Below, one piece after another: positions 55,461-64,000 of a DNA stretch of 64,000 nt. The stretch's first letter is position 1; each line of letters opens with the position of its first letter. The position numbers were made by a program, and so were the translations under genes. The notes beneath the pieces are model-generated. The model was not told the DNA's origin. It ran no database searches and worked only from the letters and a program-made list of their open reading frames with translations. Where the stretch lies: the NCBI GenBank assembly GCA_963082975.1, contig OY720345.1, positions 13,170,491 to 13,234,490 on the forward strand, given 5' to 3'. Origin of the DNA: Labia minor. Its lineage: Eukaryota; Arthropoda; Insecta; Dermaptera; Spongiphoridae.

Positions 55461-55991
55461 AGGTGCTTGAATAAGTTCTCGCTGGTTTCTAACAGATGGC
55501 GTTTCCAGTAATATAAGTGGATGATATTTCTGAAACAAACGCATTTCCAGGAAATAGTGTTCGTATTCTTGAACGTCAGTGTGTTTCTATTTGTCACAGT
55601 GTCAACCACATTTTGTTCTGAGTGCTTAAAGATGTCGAGTTTTGTGCCACGAAAAGAGTATTTGCGGGGAATTCTATTGCATTATTTTATAAAGAAGAAA
55701 TCAGCAGCTGAAGCACACCGAATTCTTGTTGAGACGTATGGGGAACATGCTCTGTCGGAAACGACTTGCAGAGACTGGTTTCGACGGTTCAAAAATGACG
55801 ATTTTGATCTTCAAGATAAAGAACGTTCTGGCGCACCGAAAAAGTTTAAAGACCAAGAATTGGAGGGATGGGAAAAAGTAGTGTCTTGTGATGGGCTGTA
55901 CTTTGAGTGACGTGTTGTGCACCACATTGTGTAAATAAAGCATTGGTTTTCACAAAAAAAAACAAAACAGCGAGAACTTATTCAGGCACCT
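55461..55991 (+). mobile_element. Internally deleted mariner with in-frame residual ORF
   Basis: 531 bp. Left end AGGTGCTTGAATAAGTTCTC; right-end complement AGGTGCCTGAATAAGTTCTC; the repeats continue with GCTG. TA follows the right end; an extra A blurs the left junction. The whole catalytic segment of the transposase gene is deleted. Confidence 0.95.
55632..55910 (+). CDS. HTH-only mariner transposase derivative
   Basis: A 92-residue open frame starting MSSFVPRKEYLRGILLHYFI. The start was chosen because mariner proteins begin at this point; the upstream ATG at 55521 adds 37 hydrophobic residues that look like translated 5' UTR. Residues about 1-80 match the N-terminal mariner DNA-binding region: SAAEAHRILVETYGEHALSE then TTCRDWFRRFKNDDFDLQDK and RSGAPKKF, a complete first helix-turn-helix. 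Directly after FKDQELE the frame jumps to GWEKVVSCDGLYFE and stop, the normal mariner C-terminus. Roughly 250 residues with all three catalytic Asp are missing, yet the frame is intact. It could bind its terminal repeats without cutting, which would make it an inhibitor; expression is not shown. Confidence 0.7.
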   Translation: MSSFVPRKEYLRGILLHYFIKKKSAAEAHRILVETYGEHALSETTCRDWFRRFKNDDFDLQDKERSGAPKKFKDQELEGWEKVVSCDGLYFE

Positions 55992-56029
55992 TATATATTT
56001 TTCTAGTTTGAAATTAACTTTATCAATAG

Positions 56030-56376
56030 CAGGGGTCGCCAACGGGGTCTATTTAACAACAATAGGGGTCGATCTGATCCTAGTAATCGAATGGAGGTCG
56101 AAGGAAAAACAACATACGCAAATCTCATACCTAAATTTAATTTTTTTTTATATAATTAACTTAATATTATTTTCTTCATAGAAAATTAAATAATAAACGT
56201 TTATATATTTATTCTGATGAAAATAAATAGCTACTTTATTTATTCTTTCTGATTTATTAAATATTAAGGCTAATAGTTTTATTTTAATTATCTGAAAATT
56301 ACCTGTAAGGGGGTTTGAATGGAGATTTCCAAAAATTATATTGGGGTCGATGATCAAAAAAGTTTGTCGACTCCTG
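56030..56376. mobile_element. hAT miniature element, 7/8 TSD
   Basis: 347 bp. Left end CAGGGGTCGCCAACGGGGTC; right-end complement CAGGAGTCGACAAACTTTTT. Flanks ATCAATAG (56022-56029) and ATCTATAG (56377-56384) differ at one position. GGGGTCGAT occurs near both ends; the interior is AT-rich and non-coding. Confidence 0.9.
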
Positions 56377-56384
56377 ATCTATAG

Positions 56385-57520
56385 TATAATATAATAGAAA
56401 TAGAAATATTAAAAAATTGATTCCAATTCATTCTTCCAGACTCAATATAATCAAAAAATATCAAAAATAAAACTTTGAAACGAAAAAATAAAAAAATAAA
56501 AATTAAATCCATGTGCTATATATCTATTTATTTAAAAAAGTAATAATTTTATCAAAATTATAAATATAAATTCATTTTTTTTTTTTAAATAACTTAAAAA
56601 ATTGAATATATTTTATTTATAATTTATATGTTAGAATAAAAGAAAAAAAAAATAGATCACTAGTTGTTCTACTGGCTTATTTAATACAGAAGAGGGTAGA
56701 ATGATTTCAACTACAGAGGGACAAATAAATTAGGGATGTGAAGGGATAGAAAAGAACGGCTGTAAAGTAACGCACTCTAACGGTGAATAAAACAAAATAG
56801 AAAAAAAAACATTTTATACTCTATTTCTAATTTTATAAATTAAATAAGAAATACATAAAAAGATTGTATCTTAGTTTAAGACTAAAGACCGCCTAAAGGG
56901 GTCTACAAGACCCCAAGCATTTACTTATAGAGATGAGATATTGTCTGATAAAAAAGAAGAATCTTAATATTAAATATATATTAATTAAAAAAACCGACTG
57001 TTTAATATTTATACAAACTTAATTATATTAGATTTTTTTGTTTTTAAATCTCATTAAGGAAAAAAAATAAAATAATATTTATATAAGGAGTCAATTAAAA
57101 AGTTTTTAAATGGGTAATATTTATAATAATAATAATAAAAATAATATTTTTAAAAATGGTTATTTTTTAATTATGGAGTCGTCTTGTTGAATGGACCGTC
57201 AATTTTTGTTTTTGAAGAGGTTGGAGGAGGTAATAGAAGAAAATTAATGTTATTATTATTATAATTCTCCTAACTGTACTCCTTATTCCACCTCCTTTAA
57301 AGATGAAAAATTAACTACAGATTCAATATTAATTTTATGATAAAATAATAAAATGATATATCTAATATTCGCTAAAGGTATTTTGAATATTTCCTTTACA
57401 ATATGTAGAGAATTTTTATTTATGAAACTATTTTCGTTTTATTTTAAAATTAAAACACTTGATTTTTGTTCTCTAATAAAATATTATTAATTCTATATAT
57501 TTTTAAATAAATAATATACG
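56385..57520. other. AT-rich spacer with a small hairpin
   Basis: A/T-rich. GGGGTCT-ACA-AGACCCC at about 56898-56914 is a 7-bp perfect hairpin in a short G+C-richer patch. No gene seen. Confidence 0.5.
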
Positions 57521-57528
57521 AGGTAGGG

Positions 57529-58225
57529 TCAAAAAGTTTGCGGAATGGTCGCTTATAGTCAAGTATTTCTTAGCTGAAAGGGAAATTTTTGTTTGTGAGG
57601 TTGGCATAACTGGTAGTGAATGTGCTTTTGAGGTTAGCAGGCAGTTGTAGTTGGTTCCGTGCGTTCGGTGTTTAATATTGTAGATCGTAGTTTCTTTCTT
57701 TCGTCGGATTGTGCAATGTCGTCATTAGAGCAGCGTGGCAATATTAAATTCTGTGTGTTGCTGGAGAAATCACCCTCGGAGACTCTTGAGATGCTAAAAA
57801 AAGCATACGGAAATTCTGCGATGAAGAAAACAGCAGTTTACGAGTGGCATAAGCGTTTTCGCGACGGTCGCACAACAATTGATGATGACGTTCGGACTGG
57901 GCGGCCTTCCACTTCCACTATAGACGACAATGTTGAGCGCGTTCGACAAATTGTGCGTGCGGACAGACGAACAACCATCAATAATATTGCCTCTGAAGTT
58001 GGTATTTCACCTGTTTCCAAGGTTAAAAATGGCATTGAAGGGACATCGTTTTGCTGATTCGTCAGAGGTGATTGAAAATGCGACGGAGCGGCTGAAGGAA
58101 CTTTCAAAAAACGGCTTTCAAGAGTGTTTCCAACAATTATATGAACGGTGGAATAAATGTGTAGATGTAAATATTTTTAATAAATTTTTAATAACCAATT
58201 CCGCGAACTTTTTGACCCTACCTCG
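57529..58225 (+). mobile_element. Internally deleted mariner, second family
   Basis: 697 bp. Left end CGAGGTAGGGTCAAAAAGTT; right-end complement is identical over the same 20 bases, and the repeats continue (TGCGGAATGG / CGCGGAATTGG). Flanked by TA at 57527-57528 and 58226-58227. A GTTAGCAGGCAG-rich 5' leader of about 185 bp precedes the transposase start. Low divergence between the ends suggests recent activity. Confidence 0.95.
57716..58170 (+). pseudogene. mariner transposase with both HTH motifs, catalytic core deleted
   Basis: Begins MSSLEQRGNIKFCVLLEKSP; an upstream ATG at 57659 is less likely because mariner/SETMAR-like proteins start here. The first helix-turn-helix (TLEMLKKAYGNSAMKKTAVYEWHKRF) and the linker RTGRPSTS are intact, followed by the second (VRQIVRADRRTTINNIASEV). 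After GISPVS the frame moves into unrelated residues and stops at 58057 (113 residues in all). In another frame the C-terminus resumes: LKGHRFADSSEVIENATERL, KNGFQECFQQLYERWNKCV. All three catalytic Asp are missing. The truncated product would still contain the complete paired DNA-binding domain. Confidence 0.85.
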
Positions 58226-58229
58226 TACA

Positions 58230-58885
58230 ATAATATATTTATTTTATTGATAAACTATTCATCAAAAGGAAAATTGGTTAATTTCAGTAAGAATACTAAA
58301 CAGAGTAAGTTAAACAATACATGTCCATTTTACCGAAAATACCAAAAATGACTCTTGGTTGCACAAAATAAGATCAAGAAATTCAAAACTCTTGAAAATG
58401 GGAACCGAAACGACGAGATTCAAATCTTATTGAACTTAAATGACAAGAACATGGAATTTATTTTTCATAATCAAAGTTGGAATGGAAACCTAAATTAGCA
58501 TATTATACGAATATATATACAACAATTTAAAAAAGTTTACACTATTTAAATAATTATTTTCGAAAAATATTTCAATTAATATAATTATGAAAATACTCGA
58601 TAAGAAGACTGTATAATCATCATTAGAAATTAATAATTATAATGATTAAATTAATTCTATTTATGAATAACTGAAAAAAATGTTAACCTGTACACCTTAT
58701 AGTATTAATAATTGATAATAATAGAAATAAAAATACTTTTATCCTCAAATATAAATAAATATAAATTATACTTTCTTAAAAATGTATTTATTTTAATATA
58801 CCTACATTATATAGAATAGAGAGAGGGAATCAATATTTATAAAGAATTAATAATTATTAAATAGATAGAGAATAGGGATAGGAAC
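58230..58885. other. AT-rich spacer
   Basis: A/T-rich, slightly more complex at 58300-58500; nothing recognised. Confidence 0.5.
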
Positions 58886-58889
58886 GTTT

Positions 58890-58950
58890 AGAGAAATGTA
58901 GTTGCTGTAGCCAAGTTTTGTATCGCCACAATAGATAGATATTTGAAAGA
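58890..58950 (+). mobile_element. Extremely 5'-truncated non-LTR retrotransposon 3' end
   Basis: AGAAATGTAGTTGCTGTAGC then CAAG matches the last codons of the ORF2 family at 53935 (RNVVAVAK). A tail with ATAGATAGATA follows. Only about 55 bp of element survive. Confidence 0.6.
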
Positions 58951-58954
58951 AAAA

Positions 58955-59215
58955 GTAAATTAAATTTTTTAGAATTTTATAAATATTATTATAAATAATG
59001 TAATAAAATTTGACAAAACTATTAAATTAAATTATTATTTAATTTAAATTTTGCTTCAAGAGAGAATAAAATTTAAATTTAAAATAAATTGAGAAATCTT
59101 TTTATTTATGATTATAATACTTTTATTTTATATTTAAATTCAACACCAAAACGAAATAATGGGTTATATAAAGAGAGTTTAGTAATACCATGGTATATTC
59201 TTTATTTCTAGTTTT
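58955..59215. other. AT-rich spacer
   Basis: A/T-rich; nothing recognised. Confidence 0.4.
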
Positions 59216-59219
59216 TGAA

Positions 59220-59775
59220 TTAACCCTTTTCCGTTTATTTCTTAAATAATCCACCCTTTGGAATTCTCACTTATACGACCTAACACACACGTACATACAC
59301 ATACCAAGTCACTTTGCTCCCTTCTAGACAAGTTTCCCGCAACCCCTTACACACCATTCACAAATAAAGCTATCGAACCCAATCAGGAACTCATTTACCT
59401 CTAATTTAACCCCCGCCATCCTCATCCCTATAAATCCTGCTCAATTTAATTGTTATCGATGGGAATTGAAATCAAACCGACCCATGCAACTTGTTAATTT
59501 CTTTCATTTTATTTTGTTTTTTATTAGTTTGAAATCGAAGTGAGGATTTCTAAGAGTAACGGAATGAAGAGATCGGATATGGAAGTGGAAGAGAGAGAGA
59601 GAGAGAGAGATAGAGAGGAGAATAAAGATGGAGTGAGAGAAAAGAGGGAGAGATTAGGGTTTGATCTAAAAGGAAGGAAAGTTGGAGGGGAGAGTTCCCT
59701 AAGGAGAGGGGGGGAACAATTCCAGAATTTCCGTCGTCAGTCGTTGATGGGAATCCATAGAAGCAACATGTAAAA
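59220..59775. other. Island with pyrimidine-rich left and purine-rich right half
   Basis: CA-rich at 59280-59305, CCCCCGCCATCCTCATCCC near 59410, then GA-rich from 59585 (GA tract about 59591-59609) and GGGGAGAGTTCCC near 59687. The 77-residue plus-strand frame is Glu/Arg low complexity at its start. It is more balanced at its end but has no domain. No repeat match. Confidence 0.3.
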
Positions 59776-59959
59776 TTCTAAAATAAAAAGTAAATTTATT
59801 GATTTAAAAATAATTAATAAATAAATAATTTTATTGTTTTTATTTATTTATTTATTGATAAGAAGTGAAGGTAAATCTTCTCACAATTTGGTGCATTAAC
59901 GTTTGTATAAAGTAAAAAAAAAAAGAGGGATATATATATATTTATATATATTTATAGGT

Positions 59960-60660
59960 AGTTCTTGGGAAAGAGTGGGTTGGGTGGGTGGGTGAATGGG
60001 GAGGTGGGGGGGGATTGTGAGAACGTTGTCAAAGGGGTAAGTCAGCTTAATAAAGAGGAGGGGGGATGCTTCGATTCGCCGAACTACGATTCGTCGCTTT
60101 CGAGTTGAGCTTTCCTTTCGTCTAACCCGGAAAAAGGGGGTGAACCTGAAGGGGTTAGTGCTCCTGCTGCTGCTATTGATGTAAGGAGAGTAAGAGAGAG
60201 AGAGAGATTGGAGGGGTGGGTGGGTGGAGAAGGGAGAGATGATGATGCACTTGCGCAGTAAATTCGGGTGAAAATCAACCCCTTTAGGGCCCGCCCTTGC
60301 CTGTTTTCTAAGGGGGCGGTTACAATCACCCCCGCCATTGAAATGAAGGGGTAATCAGTACAAGAATTGGTGGGATAAAGGAGAAGGAAAGGGGTAGCCG
60401 TTCCCGCCACTGGATTCTGCCTTCTACTTCTACTGGTACTGGTGGTGATATTCGAAGTTCACTATCAAAACGATAACATAGAAGACAATAGGGTCTCATC
60501 TGCTCTTCATTCACCAACCATCCCCTCCTATACACCCACTCACCCAAAGGATCCTCTCGTTCAACGACGTCAAGGAGGAGAGGGGAGGGAGGGGGGGGGC
60601 GATGGATATATCAAAATCATAGAATAAGACAATCGAAATCAATACAAAACACATCCAAGC
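59960..60660. other. Largest G+C-richer island, possible regulatory DNA
   Basis: About 700 bp. Contains (GGGT)n-type sequence near 59970-60015, GATTCGCCGAACTACGATTC, CTCCTGCTGCTGCTATTGATG, a GA tract at 60193-60206, TTGCGCAGTAAATTCGGG, GGGCCCGCCC and GGGGGCGG. Overlapping frames up to 108 residues on both strands show no domain and conflict with each other. Base composition and CpG content set it apart from the spacers; promoter or enhancer function is inference. Confidence 0.35.
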
Positions 60661-60743
60661 GTATCTTAGAATCTACACGCATACACACACATAATAAACT
60701 TATATAAACACATGCATATTTAAATAGGCTGATAGAAATTAAA

Positions 60744-60775
60744 ATAATAATAATAATAATTATTATTATTATTAT
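60744..60775. repeat. Palindromic (AAT)n/(ATT)n repeat
   Basis: 16-bp perfect arms: (AAT)n at 60744-60759 followed directly by its reverse complement at 60760-60775, with no loop. A matching structure occurs at 33918-33947. Confidence 0.9.
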
Positions 60776-60779
60776 AAGT

Positions 60780-63189
60780 TTTAATAAAAATCTATTTTAG
60801 CATTAGATGTAATATAATTATGAAAGTAAAATTTCAATAATTCCATTTCATAAATATAATATTTATTAATAAATCATAATAATATTAAATTAATCAAATT
60901 TTAATATATATTAAAATAATTATAATAAGTTAAGAAATATTAAAACAATTTATCATTTATTTAATTAATATTTTCATTGAATTCAAAGAAAATTATCAAT
61001 TTTATTTTTTTATACATTGGTACAGAATACCCCTATATACCAATATATTTATTATATTTTCTAATCATTTTAGTATTATCACAATTAATTTTATGTTGAT
61101 ATTTTTAGCTCAGTAATATTGTAATATTTATTTCAAAAATAAAAATTTCAAAATTTCCAATTTATTAAATCAACTAAAGAATTTATTTTAACTAACATAA
61201 ATGATAATAAAAATGAATGGGAAATTTAAATATAGGTATATATGTATACTATAGCTGACTGACCTTGATTTATATACCTACTTATGTATGTATTTAGGTA
61301 TATGCACATTTAATTACTAATCTCTCTCGTCTATATTTTCATACTTGTAACTTATTTCTCACAACTTTTACGATTATCTATTTTATAATTTTATAATATA
61401 ACTAATAACGTTTATTATCTAATATGCATAATAAAAAATAAACGGAATCTCTTCCCTTTAAATAAAGTTACTTTTAATCATTTCTAAAGAAATTATTATA
61501 TCTCTATTTAAATTTAATAAATTTATTTTATCAATCTCGTCTTGTCGATTTTTTATTATAATAGATAGCCAAACTATAAAAACCTTTATAAATGAAATTT
61601 ACCAAAATATTTTTTTGATATTTTTATATCTACATTTACTTAGTTTATATATGAATTACCTTGGTTACTATAAAAATATTATTTTTATACTAAATTTCAT
61701 TTTTTCTAATTAATTTCTATTACTGAATGACACTAAATCAAATAAAATTTTAAATTTCTTTAAATAGGAAAAGAAAAATTGAATTTGATTTTAATTAATT
61801 AAAGTATATTTAATAATTATTTATTATAATAATATTTTTATGCTTATTCAAGTTCATTATTATTAAATTATTCGAATTATAATACGTAAACAAACTATTT
61901 TTATCGTTAAAAACAAAAACAATATTTTTCATTTATCCTATTAAGTTTTATTTTATTTTGGTCCCTTAAGAGTTTAAGTCGAATAAACTAATATAACTTA
62001 TATTAATGTGTTCGTTATATTATAATTAGAATAGTATAATAAATGATGATAGTTTGTGTTTCTAGAAGGGGTGTTTGACCTTAACTGACATCTGACGGAA
62101 ATTTTGTGAAACAACCCCTTTTCTATTTAACACAATCATCCATGCGTTCGTTTTATTTATTTATAGAAATATTCTCTTCTTCTTATTATTATTCTAATAA
62201 TAAGTGCTTTGCCACTAGTCAGCATTTTATATTCAAATAATATTTATTTATTTTTAATTGTTATTATAGTTTTAGTAAATTAAAGTTTTTATACAAATTA
62301 ATTGTAAATGTTTTGTTTATATTTGAAAATTGAATAATCTTATAAATCTAATTAAATTTCGATATTCATAGAATTCAGTCTCATGAAAATGAGATGTAAG
62401 ATTTTATTTTAAAAACTAAATTCAACTGTTGTTTAAATTGTTTAATAATTTGTCTGTACATCTATTCTCATTTGCTAAAGCATGCTTTTGTTTTCTTTCG
62501 AAAGAAAATATATAATTATTGTTATTTATTTATGAAAATGTATGTTTTCAGTAAGGATATGTCGATTAATAATTGATTTAAAGTAAATTGTAAATTTACA
62601 GGCTTAGTAAATGAATCTTTATTTAATGATTTTTTATTGATTTTACAAATAAACATTATCTATTAATTTTTACATAAATAACTTATTATTTTTTTTAATT
62701 TGGGATATGAATAAACTAGTCTATAATATTATTTAACGAAATAAAGTTTATTCTTAGTTAGATGAAATATATAAATGGATTAGGAAGGTTGTAGAGGAGA
62801 CGGGAAGGGGGAAAGAACGCATAAAAAAAGCAAATATAATACTCAATCATTACATAATATAATAAAACATTACTAGTGTAATCATCATCATTAGCAATAA
62901 TATTATTAAAACTTTTAAAATAGTTGCCTATCTTTGAGGCGTCGCTGACTGATCCTGCCCTCTATTGGACATTCATTTGATGATTATTTTTGTCTATTTT
63001 CTTTTTATACGAAAAATACTGAAATAAACCTGGTTGGTACTTGAATGAATCAGTACAAAATATTGCTCTATAAAAGTAGAGTATATTATTGGTATTAATA
63101 AATACTAATACATAATACATATATATTATAAAGCCATCCTGAATCAATATAATATTATATACCTAGACTATATATATTTGGTCAATTAT

Positions 63190-63190
<1 letters not shown>
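60780..63190. other. Long AT-rich spacer
   Basis: About 2.4 kb of A/T-rich sequence. Small more complex patches at 62045-62150 (TTGACCTTAACTGACATCTG) and 62770-62815 show no element ends. No gene or RNA recognised. Confidence 0.5.

Positions 63191-63196
<6 letters not shown>

Positions 63197-63228
<32 letters not shown>
63197..63228. repeat. A32 homopolymer
   Basis: Uninterrupted run of 32 A. No retrotransposon body is recognisable immediately upstream, so it is probably a simple mononucleotide repeat rather than a poly(A) tail; its length may also be unreliable. Confidence 0.85.
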
Positions 63229-63230
<2 letters not shown>

Positions 63231-63234
63231 ATTA

Positions 63235-63600
63235 TTTTACTTGAAAATGAAATAAATATTTTTCACTTTGGTAAACAACTCCAGAGTGTATCTAGATCAA
63301 AAATAATGTAATAAGAAGGCAATTTAAACACGAATTTTAAAGGAACTACTTTATTTGAAATATATTTTCCTATGGAACGGATGTGAAGAAGTCTTGAACT
63401 TGACGCTATGGATTTATATTTGTTATAGGCAAACAACTTTCGAGTCATAGAAAAAGATTAATATTGAATTTTTTATTTCATTTATTAAATTCAATCTTAA
63501 CATCACAATCATTTTCAAATAATAATTCTATAATTTTTATTGAATAAATAAATATTTAATAATAATTAATGGTAGTTTAAATGTAAAAACATTTAAATAC
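63235..63600. other. AT-rich spacer
   Basis: A/T-rich; nothing recognised. Confidence 0.45.
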
Positions 63601-63605
63601 CATAC

Positions 63606-64000
63606 AGGGCCGGCCCTAGAGCCGAGCCAGTAAGGCCATGGCTCGGGGCGCTTGGCTGGCAGGGGCGCCATTATGAAAAAAAAATTAATCCTTCGCAAGA
63701 TATCAGGGCTGATAAGACTTAATAGTAAATAAAAAATTATGGTACGCAATAAAAAAATTGCGTTTATTTAAAATAAGTAGTAAATTATTACATTTTTAAA
63801 AATATAATGTTGATATCATACCAAGATATCTCCTTTTTAGGAAGATCAATCAATATGTGGATCCAACTAAAATAAAATATATTTTCAAATATAAAAATAT
63901 TTTTTTAATAACAAACAAAAATTTTTTAGTTGATTCTTTTTTTTTTGCTTGTTAAAACATATGGGGCGAACTTTAGACCCTTGGCCTAGGGCGCCATAAG
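63606..64000. mobile_element. CAGGGCCGGCCCTAG-ended hAT-like element, cut by the window edge
   Basis: Starts CAGGGCCGGCCCTAGAGCCG after ATACCATA. Near the window end comes TTGGCCTAGGGCGCCATAAG, which mirrors GGGGCGCC and GGCCATGG stretches near the left end and suggests that the right terminus lies just outside. The 70-residue minus-strand frame (63537-63749) is an artefact. Terminus related to that of 40891-41874. Confidence 0.75.

Noticed and set aside
60084..60547. 108- and 73-residue minus-strand frames in a G+C-rich island
   Set aside because: Pro/Ser/Leu-rich residues follow the local composition, frames conflict, and no splice or domain evidence supports either.
63197..63228. A32 run as a retrotransposon poly(A) tail
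   Set aside because: No retrotransposon body or target duplication could be recognised next to it.
1..64000. Integrated virus or bacterial insertion
   Set aside because: No capsid, polymerase, envelope or bacterial gene motifs were seen; all recognisable proteins are transposases or non-LTR reverse transcriptases.

Overview
This window looks like extremely AT-rich nuclear DNA of an arthropod, most likely an insect. That is inferred from the mix of mobile elements (mariner/Tc1, hAT, non-LTR retrotransposons with GATA-type tails, Helentron-like non-autonomous elements), the abundant (GA)n/(CT)n and (TA)n microsatellites, and the lack of any bacterial operon structure. I cannot name the species. 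No host protein-coding gene, tRNA or rRNA could be supported. Almost every long reading frame is low-complexity sequence or a fragment of transposase or reverse transcriptase.

Three kinds of DNA alternate. (1) AT-rich spacers, mostly homopolymer and AT-dinucleotide sequence. (2) More than twenty islands of about 150-700 bp that are richer in G+C, strongly purine/pyrimidine asymmetric and often carry GA or CT tracts. They resemble no mobile element in the window and may be regulatory. The most striking are 2240-2890, 15780-16470 (TATA-like box plus a perfect TGACGTCA), 52230-52920 (CpG-rich) and 59960-60660. (3) A dense set of transposable elements, nearly all non-autonomous.

Elements from left to right: an internally deleted Tc1/mariner copy (1099-1625); hAT miniature elements at 3820, 7564, 9035, 11683, 35873, 39056, 43001 and 56030, most with readable 8-bp target duplications; a 984-bp CAGGGCC-ended element (40891-41874); a 2.47-kb hAT (25272-27745) with a decayed transposase tail, an internal direct repeat and a double palindrome; reverse-transcriptase remnants at 23740-24560, 37900-38085, 44319-45110 and 53935-54560, plus extremely truncated 3' ends at 1634 and 58890; and mariner copies at 38150, 50953, 55461 and 57529.

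The most interesting structure is a pair of repeat families that share an architecture but little sequence. Family H1 is at 4199, 20999, 27898 and 30056; family H2 is at 10614, 14885, 21706 and 22642. Each has a hairpin at one end, a subterminal inverted repeat just inside it, the matching inverted repeat at the other end, and a microsatellite next to a conserved ACCAAATTTCAT block. This is how Helentron-associated elements (HINE/DINE-1 type) are built. H2 also spreads two perfect TGACGTCA palindromes exactly 20 bp apart. A second theme is repeated internal deletion of mariner transposases. Three or four separate copies keep the N-terminal DNA-binding part and the C-terminal tail but lack most of the catalytic core. 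In the copy at 55461-55991 the deletion is in frame and leaves a short open reading frame.
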